Source of the DNA: Actinomycetospora sp. NBRC 106375
GTDB taxonomy: Bacteria > Actinomycetota > Actinomycetes > Mycobacteriales > Pseudonocardiaceae
Assembly (NCBI RefSeq): GCF_030269665.1
Contig: NZ_BSTS01000013.1
Span: 62,001-126,000 of the forward strand
Reading direction: 5' to 3'
Length of the DNA: 64,000 bases
The position numbers and the translations under genes are program-made. Numbering within the stretch: position 1 is the stretch's first letter; the number at the start of each line of letters is the position of its first letter. This document shows positions 15,726-24,553 of the stretch, piece by piece. Under the pieces are notes generated by a model. The model had not been told where the DNA came from. It did not search any database and was given only the letters and a program-made list of their open reading frames with translations.

Positions 15726-16996
15726 CCCTGCTGAACGACCGACCCACCGACCTCGCCGGCACCGGATCCCGGCTGGTCGTGGAGGAGACCGAGAGCTTCC
15801 GGGTGCACCGCGACTCGATGGTCTCCCCGGCGATCCTCTCGGAGGAGCACGCGAAGATCTTCGACCACAACTGGCTCTACGTGGGCCACGAGTCGGAGAT
15901 CGCGCAACCCGGCGACTACGTGCGGCGGCGCGTCGGCGGCCGGCCCCTGTTCATGGTGCGCGGGGTGAAGAGCGGCGACGTCAACGTCTTCCACAACTCC
16001 TGCACCCACCGCGGCGCCGTCGTGTGCCGGCAGGACCAGGGCAACGCGAAGGTCTTCCAGTGCTTCTACCACGCCTGGACCTTCGACTCGGAGGGCAAGC
16101 TCGCCGGCGTTCCCGACCGTGAGGCCTACGGCGGGACGCTGGACTGGGAACGGCTCGGGCTGAAGTCGGTGGCCCGGGTGGAGAGCTACCGCGGGTTCGT
16201 CTTCTGCTGCTTCGACCCGGACGTCGTCGGGCTCGTCGAGTACCTCGCCGGCGCGAAGGACTACCTCGACCTGATCATCGACGCCGCCCCGGCCGACATG
16301 GAGATCGTCCGAGGCACCAACCACTACGGGATGGACGCCAACTGGAAGCTGCTGGTCGAGAACTCGATCGACGGCTACCACGCGGTCTCCACCCACGACA
16401 CGTACTTCAAGTACCTGGTGGCCCTCGGCACGGACCTCTCCGTCGGGGTGAAGGGCACCGCGCACGACCTCGGCAACGGGCACGCCGTGCTCGAGTACGA
16501 GGCGCCGTGGGGGCGCCCGGTCGCGAAGTGGGAGCCGCTGTTCGGGGACGACGCGAAGCCGTCGATCGACGGGCTGCGGGCCGGGCTGGTCGAGCGGTTC
16601 GGCGAGGAGCGCGCGCACCGGATGGCCGACCTCAACCGCAACATGCTGATCTACCCGAACCTCGTCGTGAACGACATCATGGCGCTGACCGTCCGCACCT
16701 TCATGCCGACCGCGCCCGGCCACATGGAGATCACGGCCTGGGAGATGGCCCCGCGCGAGGAGCAGCCGGACGTCCGGCAGCGCCGCCTCGACAGCTTCCT
16801 GACCTTCCTCGGCCCGGGCGGGTTCGCGACCCCCGACGACATCGAGGCCCTCGAGTCCTGCCAGCAGGGCTTCACCAGCGGCGGCGTCGAGTGGAACGAC
16901 ATCTCGCGCGGCATGGCCCGCGAGCCCCAGGCCAACGACGAGGCGCAGATGCGCGCGTTCTGGCGGCGCTGGCGCCACGACATGGACCAGCCGTGA
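15722..16996 (+). CDS. Ring-hydroxylating oxygenase alpha subunit
   Basis: A 424-residue Rieske oxygenase large subunit, GTG start. The Rieske ligands lie in SCTHRGAVVC (C94, H96) and CFYHAW (C114, H117). The mononuclear iron site is SIDGYHAVSTHDTY, with bridging Asp about 217 and His about 220 and 225. It forms an alpha-beta hydroxylase with the next gene and would add O2 to an aromatic ring to give a cis-dihydrodiol. The aromatic-acid or aromatic-amine class cannot be told from sequence alone, but the downstream diol dehydrogenase implies dihydroxylation. No ferredoxin or reductase gene is in the operon. Confidence 0.93.
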   Translation: MTLLNDRPTDLAGTGSRLVVEETESFRVHRDSMVSPAILSEEHAKIFDHNWLYVGHESEIAQPGDYVRRRVGGRPLFMVRGVKSGDVNVFHNSCTHRGAVVCRQDQGNAKVFQCFYHAWTFDSEGKLAGVPDREAYGGTLDWERLGLKSVARVESYRGFVFCCFDPDVVGLVEYLAGAKDYLDLIIDAAPADMEIVRGTNHYGMDANWKLLVENSIDGYHAVSTHDTYFKYLVALGTDLSVGVKGTAHDLGNGHAVLEYEAPWGRPVAKWEPLFGDDAKPSIDGLRAGLVERFGEERAHRMADLNRNMLIYPNLVVNDIMALTVRTFMPTAPGHMEITAWEMAPREEQPDVRQRRLDSFLTFLGPGGFATPDDIEALESCQQGFTSGGVEWNDISRGMAREPQANDEAQMRAFWRRWRHDMDQP

Positions 16997-17493
16997 GCGC
17001 CCCGGCGGAGGTGCGCAGGCCGACCCGCGCCGAGGTCGAGGACCTGCTGTTCGAAGAGGCCGAGCTGCTCGACGCGTGGGACCTCGACACCTGGCTGACG
17101 CTCTACACCGAGGACGCGCACTACGTCATCCCGGCAACCGACGCCCCGGACGGCGACCCGACCACCGACCTGGTGCTCGTCGACGACGACCGCCTGCGGA
17201 TGCGCCTGCGGGTCGACCGGCTCAACAGCCGGAAGGCCCACCGCGAGTACCCCCACTCCGCATGCCGCCACCTGGTCACGAACGTGCGTGTGGGCGAGCC
17301 CGTCGACGGCGAGATCCCGGTCCGGGCGTCGTTCATCGTGTGGCGCTCGCGCAACGGCAAGGAGTCGACCTGGGTCGGCGGCTACACCTACCGGCTCGTC
17401 GCCGTGGCGGGCGAGCTCCGGATCCGCAGCAAGCGCGTCGAGCTCGACATGTCCTCGCTGCGCCCGGCCAACGACGTGGCGATCATCCTGTGA
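16993..17493 (+). CDS. Ring-hydroxylating oxygenase beta subunit
   Basis: A 166-residue small subunit of the SnoaL-like/NTF2 fold with the family's usual opening EVEDLLFEEAELLDAWDLDTWLTLYTEDAHYVIP and end RIRSKRVELD. The motif HSACRHLVTNVRV and the length match BenB/TphA3/CmtAc-type subunits. GTG start overlaps the alpha-subunit stop. It is non-catalytic and stabilises the alpha3beta3 hexamer. Confidence 0.9.
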   Translation: MSAPAEVRRPTRAEVEDLLFEEAELLDAWDLDTWLTLYTEDAHYVIPATDAPDGDPTTDLVLVDDDRLRMRLRVDRLNSRKAHREYPHSACRHLVTNVRVGEPVDGEIPVRASFIVWRSRNGKESTWVGGYTYRLVAVAGELRIRSKRVELDMSSLRPANDVAIIL

Positions 17494-18254
17494 GCGCGCT
17501 CGCGGGACGGGTGGCGGTGGTGACCGGGGGCGCCACCGGGATCGGTCACGCGATCACCCGCCGTCTCGCCGCGGACGGCGCCGCGGTCGTCGTGGCCGGG
17601 CTCGGCAAGGAGGAGGTGGACGCGGCCGTCGCCGGGCTCACGACACCGGCGATCGGCGTCGCCGGCGACCTCGCCGCGCCGGGCGTCGCCGACCGGCTGC
17701 GCGACCAGGCCGTCGAGGCGTTCGGCGCGGTGGACGTGCTGGTGAACAACGCCGGGGGAGGCGTCATCCGCCCGACCCTCGAGCACACCGAGGAGACCCT
17801 GCAGGCCACGATCGACAACAATCTGTGGACCACCCTGCGCTGCTGCCTCGCGTTCCTGCCCGCGATGCGGGCCCGCGGCTACGGGCGGATCGTGAACATC
17901 GGCGCCGAGTCGGTGCGCAACGGCCTCACCGACCACGCGGTCTACAACGCCGCGAAGGGCGGGGTGCACGCGCTGGCCACCGGCCTGGCCCGCGAGTTCG
18001 CCGGCGACGGCATCACCGTCAACACCGTCGCGCCGTCCTACACCCGCACCGACGCCCTCGACGCGGCGTTCGCCGCCGGCCGCCTGCCCGAGCGTCTGCG
18101 GACCGTCGTCGACGACGCGGTGCGGCTGATCCCGCAGGGCCGGCCCGCCGAGGTCGACGAGATCGCCGCCGCGGTGGCCTACCTGGCGCGCGAGGACTCC
18201 CGGTTCGTCACCGGACAGACGCTGTCGGTCAACGGCGGCAGCAGCATGAGCTAG
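17490..18254 (+). CDS. SDR-family cis-dihydrodiol dehydrogenase
   Basis: A 254-residue SDR with complete motifs: VVTGGATGIG, NNAGGG, Ser in RIVNIGAESV, and YxxxK in HAVYNAAKGGVHAL, ending GQTLSVNGGSSMS. Directly after the oxygenase subunits (GTGA overlap), it most likely oxidises the cis-dihydrodiol to a catechol with NAD+, as BenD- or CmtB-type enzymes do. It lacks the Tyr/Lys losses seen in the SDR at 9993, which makes a useful internal contrast. Confidence 0.88.
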   Translation: MSALAGRVAVVTGGATGIGHAITRRLAADGAAVVVAGLGKEEVDAAVAGLTTPAIGVAGDLAAPGVADRLRDQAVEAFGAVDVLVNNAGGGVIRPTLEHTEETLQATIDNNLWTTLRCCLAFLPAMRARGYGRIVNIGAESVRNGLTDHAVYNAAKGGVHALATGLAREFAGDGITVNTVAPSYTRTDALDAAFAAGRLPERLRTVVDDAVRLIPQGRPAEVDEIAAAVAYLAREDSRFVTGQTLSVNGGSSMS

Positions 18255-18268
18255 CGAGGGAGGACCCG

Positions 18269-19333
18269 ATGAGCGACCTGCTGGGCCTCGGCCTGACGCA
18301 CTACCCGCTGCTCGGCGGGCGCGACGACATGATGGCGGTGCTGCTGCGCGGCACGCTCACGGATCCCGACATCCCGGCCGCGGAGAAGGACCCGGCGCAC
18401 TGGCCGGACCTGATGCGCCGGGAGTGGGGCGACGACGAGGGCCGCGCCACCGCGCCCGGCCACCGCCAGGCCCTCGTCGAAGGTCTGGCCCGGTGCCGTG
18501 AACGGCTCGACGCGTTCGCCCCCGACGTGCTCGTCGTGTGGGGCGACGACCAGTACGAGAACTTCCGCGAGGAGGTCGTCCCCCCGTTCTGCGTGCTCGC
18601 CTACGACGACATCGACGTGCACCCGTTCTCGCTGATGAACTCCTACGGCAACCCGAACGCCTGGGGCCGCCCCGACGACATGACGTTCACGCTCCACGGC
18701 AACAAGCAGTGGTGCCGGCGGCTGACGAACGAGCTGATCGCCGACGGGATCGACATGGCGTACTCGTACCGCAAGCGCGAGGGCGCCCACTTCCCGCACG
18801 CCATCGCCAACACCCAGCTCTTCCTCGACTACGACCACGCGGGCACGCAGTTCCCGTACCCGATCATCCCGATCACGGTGAACTGCTACGGCCAGCACGC
18901 GATCGCCCGCCGGGGCGGGCTCGCGCGGTTCGCCGACATCGCGACCGAGGAGCTCGACCCCGTCGGGCCCACGCCGGCGCGGTGCATGGAGCTCGGCGCC
19001 GCCGTCGCCCGGGCGATGCGCGGCTGGGGCAAGCGCGTCGCGTTCGTCGCCTCGTCGAGCTGGTCGCACGCCTTCCTCAACGACAAGGACTGGCATCTGC
19101 GCCCCGACACCGCCTCGGACCGCGAGCTCTACGCGGCCTTCGTCGCCGGCGACCGCGAGCGGTGGCGGCGCACCACCGGCGCCGAGATCGTCCGCGACGG
19201 GCAGCACGAGATGCTGAACTGGTTCTGCCTGGTCGGCGCGATGGACGAGCTCGGCCTCGACCTGCGGTGGTCGGAGATGGTCGAGACCGACGTCTTCAAC
19301 TCGAACAAGGTCTTCGCGATCTTCGACGCGTGA
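18269..19333 (+). CDS. LigB-type (class III) extradiol ring-cleavage dioxygenase
   Basis: A 354-residue protein of the LigB superfamily: early His in LGLTHYPLLGG (iron ligand candidate), VVWGDDQYENF, HFPHAIANTQLFLDYD, and the SSSWSHAFLNDKDW motif that matches the SxxxSH block of class III dioxygenases. It has a strong ribosome site GCGAGGGAGG and ATG 18269, 14 bases after the diol dehydrogenase. It would cleave the catechol made by the oxygenase/dehydrogenase pair. Position at the end of the operon and convergence with the next gene mark the operon boundary. Confidence 0.85.
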   Translation: MSDLLGLGLTHYPLLGGRDDMMAVLLRGTLTDPDIPAAEKDPAHWPDLMRREWGDDEGRATAPGHRQALVEGLARCRERLDAFAPDVLVVWGDDQYENFREEVVPPFCVLAYDDIDVHPFSLMNSYGNPNAWGRPDDMTFTLHGNKQWCRRLTNELIADGIDMAYSYRKREGAHFPHAIANTQLFLDYDHAGTQFPYPIIPITVNCYGQHAIARRGGLARFADIATEELDPVGPTPARCMELGAAVARAMRGWGKRVAFVASSSWSHAFLNDKDWHLRPDTASDRELYAAFVAGDRERWRRTTGAEIVRDGQHEMLNWFCLVGAMDELGLDLRWSEMVETDVFNSNKVFAIFDA

Positions 19334-19342
19334 CCGCAGGGG

Positions 19343-20554
19343 TCAGGGCCGGACCGCCACCGCGTCGGCGGCGGCCCGGGACAGGGCCTCCACGAGGTCG
19401 ATCCCGTCCGCCTCGCTGGCCTGCTGCCCGACCATCGCGGCCAGGACGACCGGGTGGCCGGCGACGGTCACGATGCCGACCGACCCGGTGACCCACCGGC
19501 CGTCGTCGCTGTCGACCGACATCCACCCGTTCTTCAGGGCCGTGGTCGTCCCGGGGTCGGCGGCGGCGCTGACGCCCCAGCGCTGGTCGTCGACGACGTG
19601 CGTCATGAGGTCGTGCGCGAGCGCGCGGGAGTCCGCGTCGAGCGGCGAGGGTCCGGTCAGCGCCGCGAGCAGCGCGAGCTGGTCGGAGGCCGGCGTCGTC
19701 GTGCTGCCCCAGTGGTCGACGAGGTGGGTGTCGCGCAGGCCGAGGCGCTGGTTGACGGCGTCGATGGCGGGCACGCCGCCGACGCCCTCCCACAGGGCCG
19801 AGGCGGCCTCGTTGTCGCTCTGCTGCATCATCCGCGTGGCCAGGTCCATGGTCGCGGCGGGGATCGGTTCGCCGGACTCCTGGTGCTGGAGCAGCAGGGT
19901 CTCGAGCACGTCGAGCTTGACGACGCTGGCGGTCGGGACCGGGTTGTCGGGGGCGTAGCCGAACGTTCGGCCGGTCACGGTGTCGACGGCGGCGACCGAG
20001 ACGTGCCCGACGGCGCGCGCCGGCACCAGGGCGTCGATCCGCGCGGTCGCCTCGCGTGCGACCTCGGCCGGATCGGCCGGTCGGGCCGCGGCCGGCGGCG
20101 CGACCGTCACCGGGACGGGCAGGGCCGCGGGCGGCGGGGTCGGGATCGGGGCCGGGGTCGACCAGGGGTGCAGCTCGCCGGTCGCCGTCGCCACAACAGC
20201 ACCGAGCACGAGCGTGAGCAGGACCGCCCGGCGTCGCCCGCGCCGCCGGGGCTTCGGCGCCGTCGGGACGACCGGCGCGGGTGTGGCCCGCGGGACGGTC
20301 AGGAGCTCGGCGGGGACCAGCGTCCGCGGGACCGTCGGCCGGTCCATCGGCGACGGCGCGGTGGTCCGCGCGAGCTCGGGGCCGCCTCGGACGGGCCGGC
20401 GGACGGGCCGGCGCGCGGGCCGACGACGGATCTTCTTCCGCGGCAGGACGGTCACCGCCTCGGGGCCGCCCCAGCCGTCCCCGTCGTCGTGCAGGTCCGG
20501 CTCGTCGCCGAACAGCGTCGCCGTCAGCCCCCCGTCCAGCGTGTCCGTCCCCAC
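19343..20554 (-). CDS. Membrane-anchored class A beta-lactamase-fold serine hydrolase
   Basis: A 403-residue protein with an acidic then very basic cytoplasmic N-terminus (RKKIRRRPARRPVRRPVRG), one membrane segment (AVLLTLVLGAVVATATG), a Pro/Ala linker, and a PenP-like domain. Catalytic SxxK is TASVVKLDVL (Ser about 210, Lys about 213), SDN is MMQQSDNEAAS, and the KTG-equivalent is ALKNGWM (KNG). The omega-loop Glu of true beta-lactamases is not obvious, so a penicillin-binding or peptidase-like role is as likely as resistance. The GTG start at 20554 is preceded by GGAGG 13 bases upstream; other starts are possible. Confidence 0.8.
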   Translation of the reverse strand: MGTDTLDGGLTATLFGDEPDLHDDGDGWGGPEAVTVLPRKKIRRRPARRPVRRPVRGGPELARTTAPSPMDRPTVPRTLVPAELLTVPRATPAPVVPTAPKPRRRGRRRAVLLTLVLGAVVATATGELHPWSTPAPIPTPPPAALPVPVTVAPPAAARPADPAEVAREATARIDALVPARAVGHVSVAAVDTVTGRTFGYAPDNPVPTASVVKLDVLETLLLQHQESGEPIPAATMDLATRMMQQSDNEAASALWEGVGGVPAIDAVNQRLGLRDTHLVDHWGSTTTPASDQLALLAALTGPSPLDADSRALAHDLMTHVVDDQRWGVSAAADPGTTTALKNGWMSVDSDDGRWVTGSVGIVTVAGHPVVLAAMVGQQASEADGIDLVEALSRAAADAVAVRP

Positions 20555-20658
20555 GATCGCCCCACCGCCTCCTGCCTGACACCGGCCCGCCGGTGCCGAC
20601 GACCCCCCGAGGTGCCGGTGGGCACCCACGTCCCCGCACGCTGGCGGCCTGTGACGCG

Positions 20659-20676
20659 TGAGTCAAGAGTGACTCA
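20659..20676. promoter_or_regulatory. Perfect dyad upstream of the beta-lactamase-fold gene, candidate operator
   Basis: TGAGTCAagagTGACTCA: 7-base arms, 4-base spacer. Further TGACT/TGAT half-sites follow at once (ATGTGACTGATG, 20677-20688). It lies about 105 bases upstream of the PenP-like start and just past the end of the P450 gene. No regulator gene adjoins it. Confidence 0.4.
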
Positions 20677-20742
20677 TGTGACTGATGTGGTGACAGCGAC
20701 CGGCGGTCGGTGCCGACGGCTCGCCGGGCGACGGACGTGCTC

Positions 20743-21966
20743 TCACGCCGTGCGGGGACCGGGGGAGAACCGGACCGGCAGCGACGTCAGGGCGTGGGCC
20801 CAGTTCGAGTCCAGGTACACGGGGTCGCCGTCGAGCGCGAGGTCGGGCAGGCGCCGGGGCAGCTCCTCGAACAGGACGCGGAGCTCGAGCCGGGCGAGCT
20901 GGTTGCCGAGGCACGCGTGGGGCCCGCCGCCGCCGAAGGCACGGTGCTGGGGCTTCTCCCGGGTGACGTCGAAGCGGTCCGGGTCCTCGTTGAGGTCGCC
21001 GTCCCGCGAGGCCGACGAGAACCAGGTGACGACCTTCTCGCCCTCGGCGATCGGCTGCCCCTCGATCTCGGTGTCGCAGGTGGCGGTGCGGGCGAAGTAC
21101 TTCACCACCGACGTCCAGCGCAGGATCTCCTCGACGGCCTGCGGGACGATCTCGGGCCGGTCGCGCAGCGTGGACCACTGGTCGTGGGCGAGCAGGGCGA
21201 GGGTGCCGGTCGCGATGGTGTTGCGGGTGGTGTCGTTGCCGGCGAACACCAGCAGGCCGAAGAAGGTGAGGATCTCCTCGGGGGCCAGGCGCTGCCCGTC
21301 GACCTCCGCGCCGCTCAGGCGGGTGACGAGGGTGTCGCCGCCGGCGGCCATCTGCCGCTCGATCTGCTGGTGGAGGTAGCCGACCATCTCGCCGAACACC
21401 GCCGTCGCCCCGGCCGGCTCGTCGGACTGCTGGGCACGCTCGATCTGGTGGGTCCAGTCGTCGAGCTGGTCGACGTCGTCGTCGGGGATGCCCAGCAGCC
21501 CCGCGAGCACCCGCAGCGGGACGGGCACGGCGATGTCGCGGGCCAGGTCGGCGCGGCCCCGCTCGACGACGCCGTCGATCACGTCGGTGACCACCGCGCG
21601 GACCGTGTCCTCCATGGCGGCGATCGCCTTCGGGGTGAACACCGACGCGAGGATGCGGCGGTAGTTCCGGTGCTCGGGCGGGTCCTTGAACAGCAGCACC
21701 TGACGCAGGAAGTCCAGCGGCGCGACCTGGTCGGGGTGCAGGAAGATGCCGCCGCGGTGGTTGGAGAACGTCGCCGGGTCCTTGCTCACCGCCGTGACGT
21801 CCTCGTCGCGGGTGACCGACCAGAATCGGTGCCCGTCCGGCCCGGTCCCGGGGTGCACCGGGCACCCGCCCCGCAGGCGGGCGAACAGCTCGTGCGGCGG
21901 GCCCTGCTCGTGCAGGGACCGGTCCATCGGGTCGACGGCGGTCAGGTCATCGCTCGTGGCGGGCAT
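20743..21966 (-). CDS. Cytochrome P450
   Basis: A 407-residue bacterial P450. Heme loop is RAFGGGGPHACLGNQLARLE (thiolate Cys about 352). The ExxR motif is in EEILRWTS. The I-helix FAGNDTTRNT has Asn where most P450s have Glu/Asp plus Thr-Thr, as in the mycobacterial CYP124/125/142 lipid and steroid hydroxylases. The C-terminal HALTSLPVRFSPGP also fits that group. ATG 21966 is preceded by AGAGGAGG and an unusually AT-rich stretch (21980-21999). No ferredoxin gene adjoins it. Substrate class (steroid side chain or branched lipid) is inferred. Confidence 0.9.
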   Translation of the reverse strand: MPATSDDLTAVDPMDRSLHEQGPPHELFARLRGGCPVHPGTGPDGHRFWSVTRDEDVTAVSKDPATFSNHRGGIFLHPDQVAPLDFLRQVLLFKDPPEHRNYRRILASVFTPKAIAAMEDTVRAVVTDVIDGVVERGRADLARDIAVPVPLRVLAGLLGIPDDDVDQLDDWTHQIERAQQSDEPAGATAVFGEMVGYLHQQIERQMAAGGDTLVTRLSGAEVDGQRLAPEEILTFFGLLVFAGNDTTRNTIATGTLALLAHDQWSTLRDRPEIVPQAVEEILRWTSVVKYFARTATCDTEIEGQPIAEGEKVVTWFSSASRDGDLNEDPDRFDVTREKPQHRAFGGGGPHACLGNQLARLELRVLFEELPRRLPDLALDGDPVYLDSNWAHALTSLPVRFSPGPRTA

Positions 21967-22103
21967 CGTCGGCCTCCTCTTTTGAATTAATATTCGAAAC
22001 GGTAGCGACTCGATGTCCTCCCGTCGATGCCCTCCGTAACGCCGACGCGGACATCTGCGACGAGGTGTCACAACGCGTGGAGATCTCGTCGGGGAGGAGT
22101 CCG

Positions 22104-22796
22104 GTGCGGCAGGCGTACAAGGTCTGGCTGGGGATTGCGGCGGGGGTGTTCATCGTGGTCGCGGCCACGGACATCAGCACCGCCTCGCCGACGCCCACCG
22201 CGGCGTCGTCGCGGGCACCGGTGGTCACGTCGACCTCGACTCCCGCGCCGACGAGCACGACGACGTCGTCGTCACCCACCACCACGACCGCTCCGGTGGC
22301 GGAGGGCGAGACCGTCACGGTCACCGACGTGATCGACGGCGACACCCTCGAGGTCTCCGGCGGCCGGCGCGTGCGGCTCCTCGGCATCGACGCCTGCGAG
22401 ATGAGCACCCGCGGCGGGCGCGAGGCCAAGGACCAGCTGGAGGGCTTCCTCGCGGACGGTCAGGTCCGGCTGATCGCGGACGGTGCGCGCGACCGCGACA
22501 GCTCCGGGCGCCTGCTGCGTCGCGTCGAGACCACGGGCTCGACCGACCTGGGCGAGCTCATGGTCGTCCACCCCACGGTCGGCGTGTACCAGGGCCGCGA
22601 CGACGCCACCCCGGCGTACCTGTCGCAGCTGCGCGCTGCCGACTACGGAGAGCGCGACTGCTCGGGGACCCCGCCCGCCACGGAGAGCGGGAGCGGTGGG
22701 GACGTCGACGTCGACGTGGACCTCGGCGACGGCGACAGCGGCCTCCCCGACGGCGCGCTGACCGGCGGCTACTGCGCGCGCAAGTGGTGGTGCTGA
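22104..22796 (+). CDS. Secreted staphylococcal-nuclease-like (TNase) protein
   Basis: GTG 22104 is preferred because GGGGAGGAG precedes it and a signal peptide starts there (VRQAYKVWLGIAAGVFIVVAA); an upstream GTG at 22065 is an alternative. After a Thr/Ser/Pro-rich linker (residues about 25-70) comes an SNase domain: VIDGDTLEVSGGRRVRLLGIDACEMS, DRDSSGRLLRRV and YLSQLRAADYGE. Active-site Arg, Glu and Arg are kept. The C-terminus has an acidic VDVDVDLGDGD stretch and four Cys. It likely degrades extracellular DNA/RNA; 230 residues. Confidence 0.82.
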   Translation: MRQAYKVWLGIAAGVFIVVAATDISTASPTPTAASSRAPVVTSTSTPAPTSTTTSSSPTTTTAPVAEGETVTVTDVIDGDTLEVSGGRRVRLLGIDACEMSTRGGREAKDQLEGFLADGQVRLIADGARDRDSSGRLLRRVETTGSTDLGELMVVHPTVGVYQGRDDATPAYLSQLRAADYGERDCSGTPPATESGSGGDVDVDVDLGDGDSGLPDGALTGGYCARKWWC

Positions 22797-22797
22797 G

Positions 22798-23154
22798 ATG
22801 GCCCGGCGGTCCCAGGGGAGTCCCGCGGCGGTGGCGGTCGGCGGGCTGCTCCTGCTCGGTGTCGTGATCCTCATCGTCAAGTGGGTCCTGATCACCGCGG
22901 CGATCCTCGCGATCCCGTTCGGCATCTGGTTCGCGTACGACCGTGCCGCCCAGCGCCGTGCCCGGCGCGACGCGGAGGCGGTCGTCGCGCGCCGGCACGA
23001 GATCGAGTCGCGGGCGGTCCTGGACGCCGCGGGCGGGTGCGGGTGGTGCGGCATGGCCTCGGGGCACCGTGACCACCGCACCGGCTGGGCGATCACGCCG
23101 CGCGCCTACCACCGCCACGAGATCGAGCAGACCCTCGCGCAGCTCCCGGCGTGA
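22798..23154 (+). CDS. Small membrane protein of unknown function
   Basis: A 118-residue protein one base after the nuclease stop. Hydrophobic residues 10-48 form one or two membrane segments (VAVGGLLLLGVVILIVKWVLITAAILAIPFGIWFAYD), followed by a basic RAAQRRARRDAEAVVARRHE helix and a CGWCGMASGHRDHRTGW motif with two Cys and several His that could bind metal. No family is recognised. Close spacing suggests co-transcription with the nuclease. Confidence 0.6.
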   Translation: MARRSQGSPAAVAVGGLLLLGVVILIVKWVLITAAILAIPFGIWFAYDRAAQRRARRDAEAVVARRHEIESRAVLDAAGGCGWCGMASGHRDHRTGWAITPRAYHRHEIEQTLAQLPA

Positions 23155-23759
23155 CGGCGATGACGACGATGACGACGATCGGTCGCTACAGCAGGAGCGC
23201 CCACGACGGCGGTCCCCCTGACCACCCGGGCGCTTGTCCTTCGTGGCACCTCTGCCACTGGTGCCCGTGCGCCCACGACCACCCCGATCGGCCGCATCGT
23301 GGCCATCAGCATCAGCGGGTCGCCGAGGAGGCGCAGAGGCGCCAGGGGCGGCAAGCTCCCGAAAGATCGGAACGGAGAGGTCGGCATCGGCGAGACCGAG
23401 AACTGTTCTGATCGCTCTGCGCATCCGTTCGCCGCCGCTCGGTAACGTCGTCGTCTTCACTACATGCTTGTTCCTGGGGGACGTCACCGCGCGACAGAGC
23501 GCCGACCTGCGGGATCTCTCCTGACGGCCCCGGGTCCGGCTCTCCGGCCGCGGGCTGGTGCATGGCGGCCGGAGGGGTCTACCTTGTCCTGACAGGCGAT
23601 GGGGCTCGCCTTCAACCGCAGGTCTTCCTGCTGACGGTCCCTGTTCGGTTCCGACCGTTCAGGAGGCCGCATGCGCCCACCTCTCTCGCGTCGCTCCCGG
23701 TCACCTCCTGTCGGGCCGTTCCCACGTGCCCGCCCCTCCCAGGAGAAGGAAGACCGACG
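23155..23759 (+). other. 605-base intergenic region, no convincing gene
   Basis: Only short, compositionally poor open frames are present. A minus-strand stretch reading MRRAIRTVLGLADADLSVPI (about 23360-23430) looks mildly protein-like, but it runs on into simple Arg/Gly sequence and overlaps the genes to its left. Towards the end, CAGGAGAAGGAAGACCGACG is the ribosome site of the next gene. TGTCctGACA near 23587 is a small dyad. I see no riboswitch or RNA gene. Confidence 0.5.
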
Positions 23760-24359
23760 ATGACCACACCGACGCACGACCCCACGCCCTCGGGCGTCCC
23801 GTTGCTCGCCCGCGGGAAGCACCGCGACCCCGCCGACGGCAGCTGCCTCATGGAGTACGTCTCCGTGCTGTCCGGGCGGCGGTTCGGCGACCGTCCCCGG
23901 TGCACGCACCCGCTGCTGGGCTGGCTGGCCCGGCGCGTCAACGACCAGGTCGGCGACGCCGTCCGCGCCCGGCTGACCGGCGTCGCCCCGGCGCTCGTCG
24001 GCACGCGGGTGCACGGCCCCCACGCGCGGGGGGTGGTGCGCGCCGTGGTCTATGGCGAGCTCGCCACCCTGGGCCTGGTGGGGGCGCCGCGCGACCCCTG
24101 GCTGCGCGACCTCCACGACCGCGCCGACGAGCACCTCGGCCACCGCGTCTCCGGGCGGCGGTCGCTGGGCGCGACCGACCGCAACCGTGCCTTCGAGGCG
24201 GCGTGCGAGTCCGTCGGCGACCTCGACCGCGAGGACCGCGACAGGCTGCTCGCGGTGGCCCTGGCCAGGAGCGTGACCCGGGCGCGGCGGCACCTCCGCC
24301 TGCCTGCTGTCGGGGTCGTCCTGATCGACGCCGAGCGTTCGGTCGCCGTCCTACACTGA
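23760..24359 (+). CDS. Conserved actinobacterial hypothetical protein
   Basis: A 199-residue soluble protein, ATG 23760 after AGGAGAAGGAAG. The opening ARGKHRDPADGSCLMEYVSVLSGRRFGDRPRCTHPLLGWLARRVND has the pattern of a widespread actinobacterial family of unknown role, with a conserved Cys in GSCLMEY and in RCTHPLL. The rest is helical with SGRRSLGATDRNRAFEA and ends LPAVGVVLIDAERSVAVLH. There is no catalytic motif I can name. A short gene follows after 4 bases. Confidence 0.65.
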   Translation: MTTPTHDPTPSGVPLLARGKHRDPADGSCLMEYVSVLSGRRFGDRPRCTHPLLGWLARRVNDQVGDAVRARLTGVAPALVGTRVHGPHARGVVRAVVYGELATLGLVGAPRDPWLRDLHDRADEHLGHRVSGRRSLGATDRNRAFEAACESVGDLDREDRDRLLAVALARSVTRARRHLRLPAVGVVLIDAERSVAVLH

Positions 24360-24363
24360 GGCC

Positions 24364-24543
24364 ATGACGGCGTTCGGCGGCATCTTCCGCTCCCCGAAGC
24401 TCGAGGGCGTCGAGGAGTCGGACGACAACGGGGAGCGTGCCCGCTTCGTCGGGCTCGACCTCGAGAGCGGCGTCGTCCGCGTGCGGGCGGCCCGCTCCGA
24501 GGAGCCCGACCGGGCCGAGCGCGGGGACACGCCGACGGAGTGA
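24364..24543 (+). CDS. Small protein of unknown function
   Basis: A 59-residue reading frame from ATG 24364 to TGA 24541, four bases after the preceding stop. It starts MTAFGGIFRSPKLEGVEES and ends in an acidic/basic tail (SEEPDRAERGDTPTE). High third-position GC and the tight spacing support translation. No homologue is recognised. Confidence 0.45.
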   Translation: MTAFGGIFRSPKLEGVEESDDNGERARFVGLDLESGVVRVRAARSEEPDRAERGDTPTE

Positions 24544-24553
24544 CGCCGGAGGG

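Noticed and set aside
22558..23487. Minus-strand 309-codon gene over the nuclease region
   Set aside because: Only its first ~40 residues look protein-like; the rest is Arg/Gly/Ser-rich and antisense to a clear SNase gene and a membrane protein gene.
23155..23759. Riboswitch or small RNA upstream of the hypothetical gene at 23760
   Set aside because: Several GC-rich hairpins can be drawn, but none matches a riboswitch core I know, and there is no clear terminator or conserved loop.
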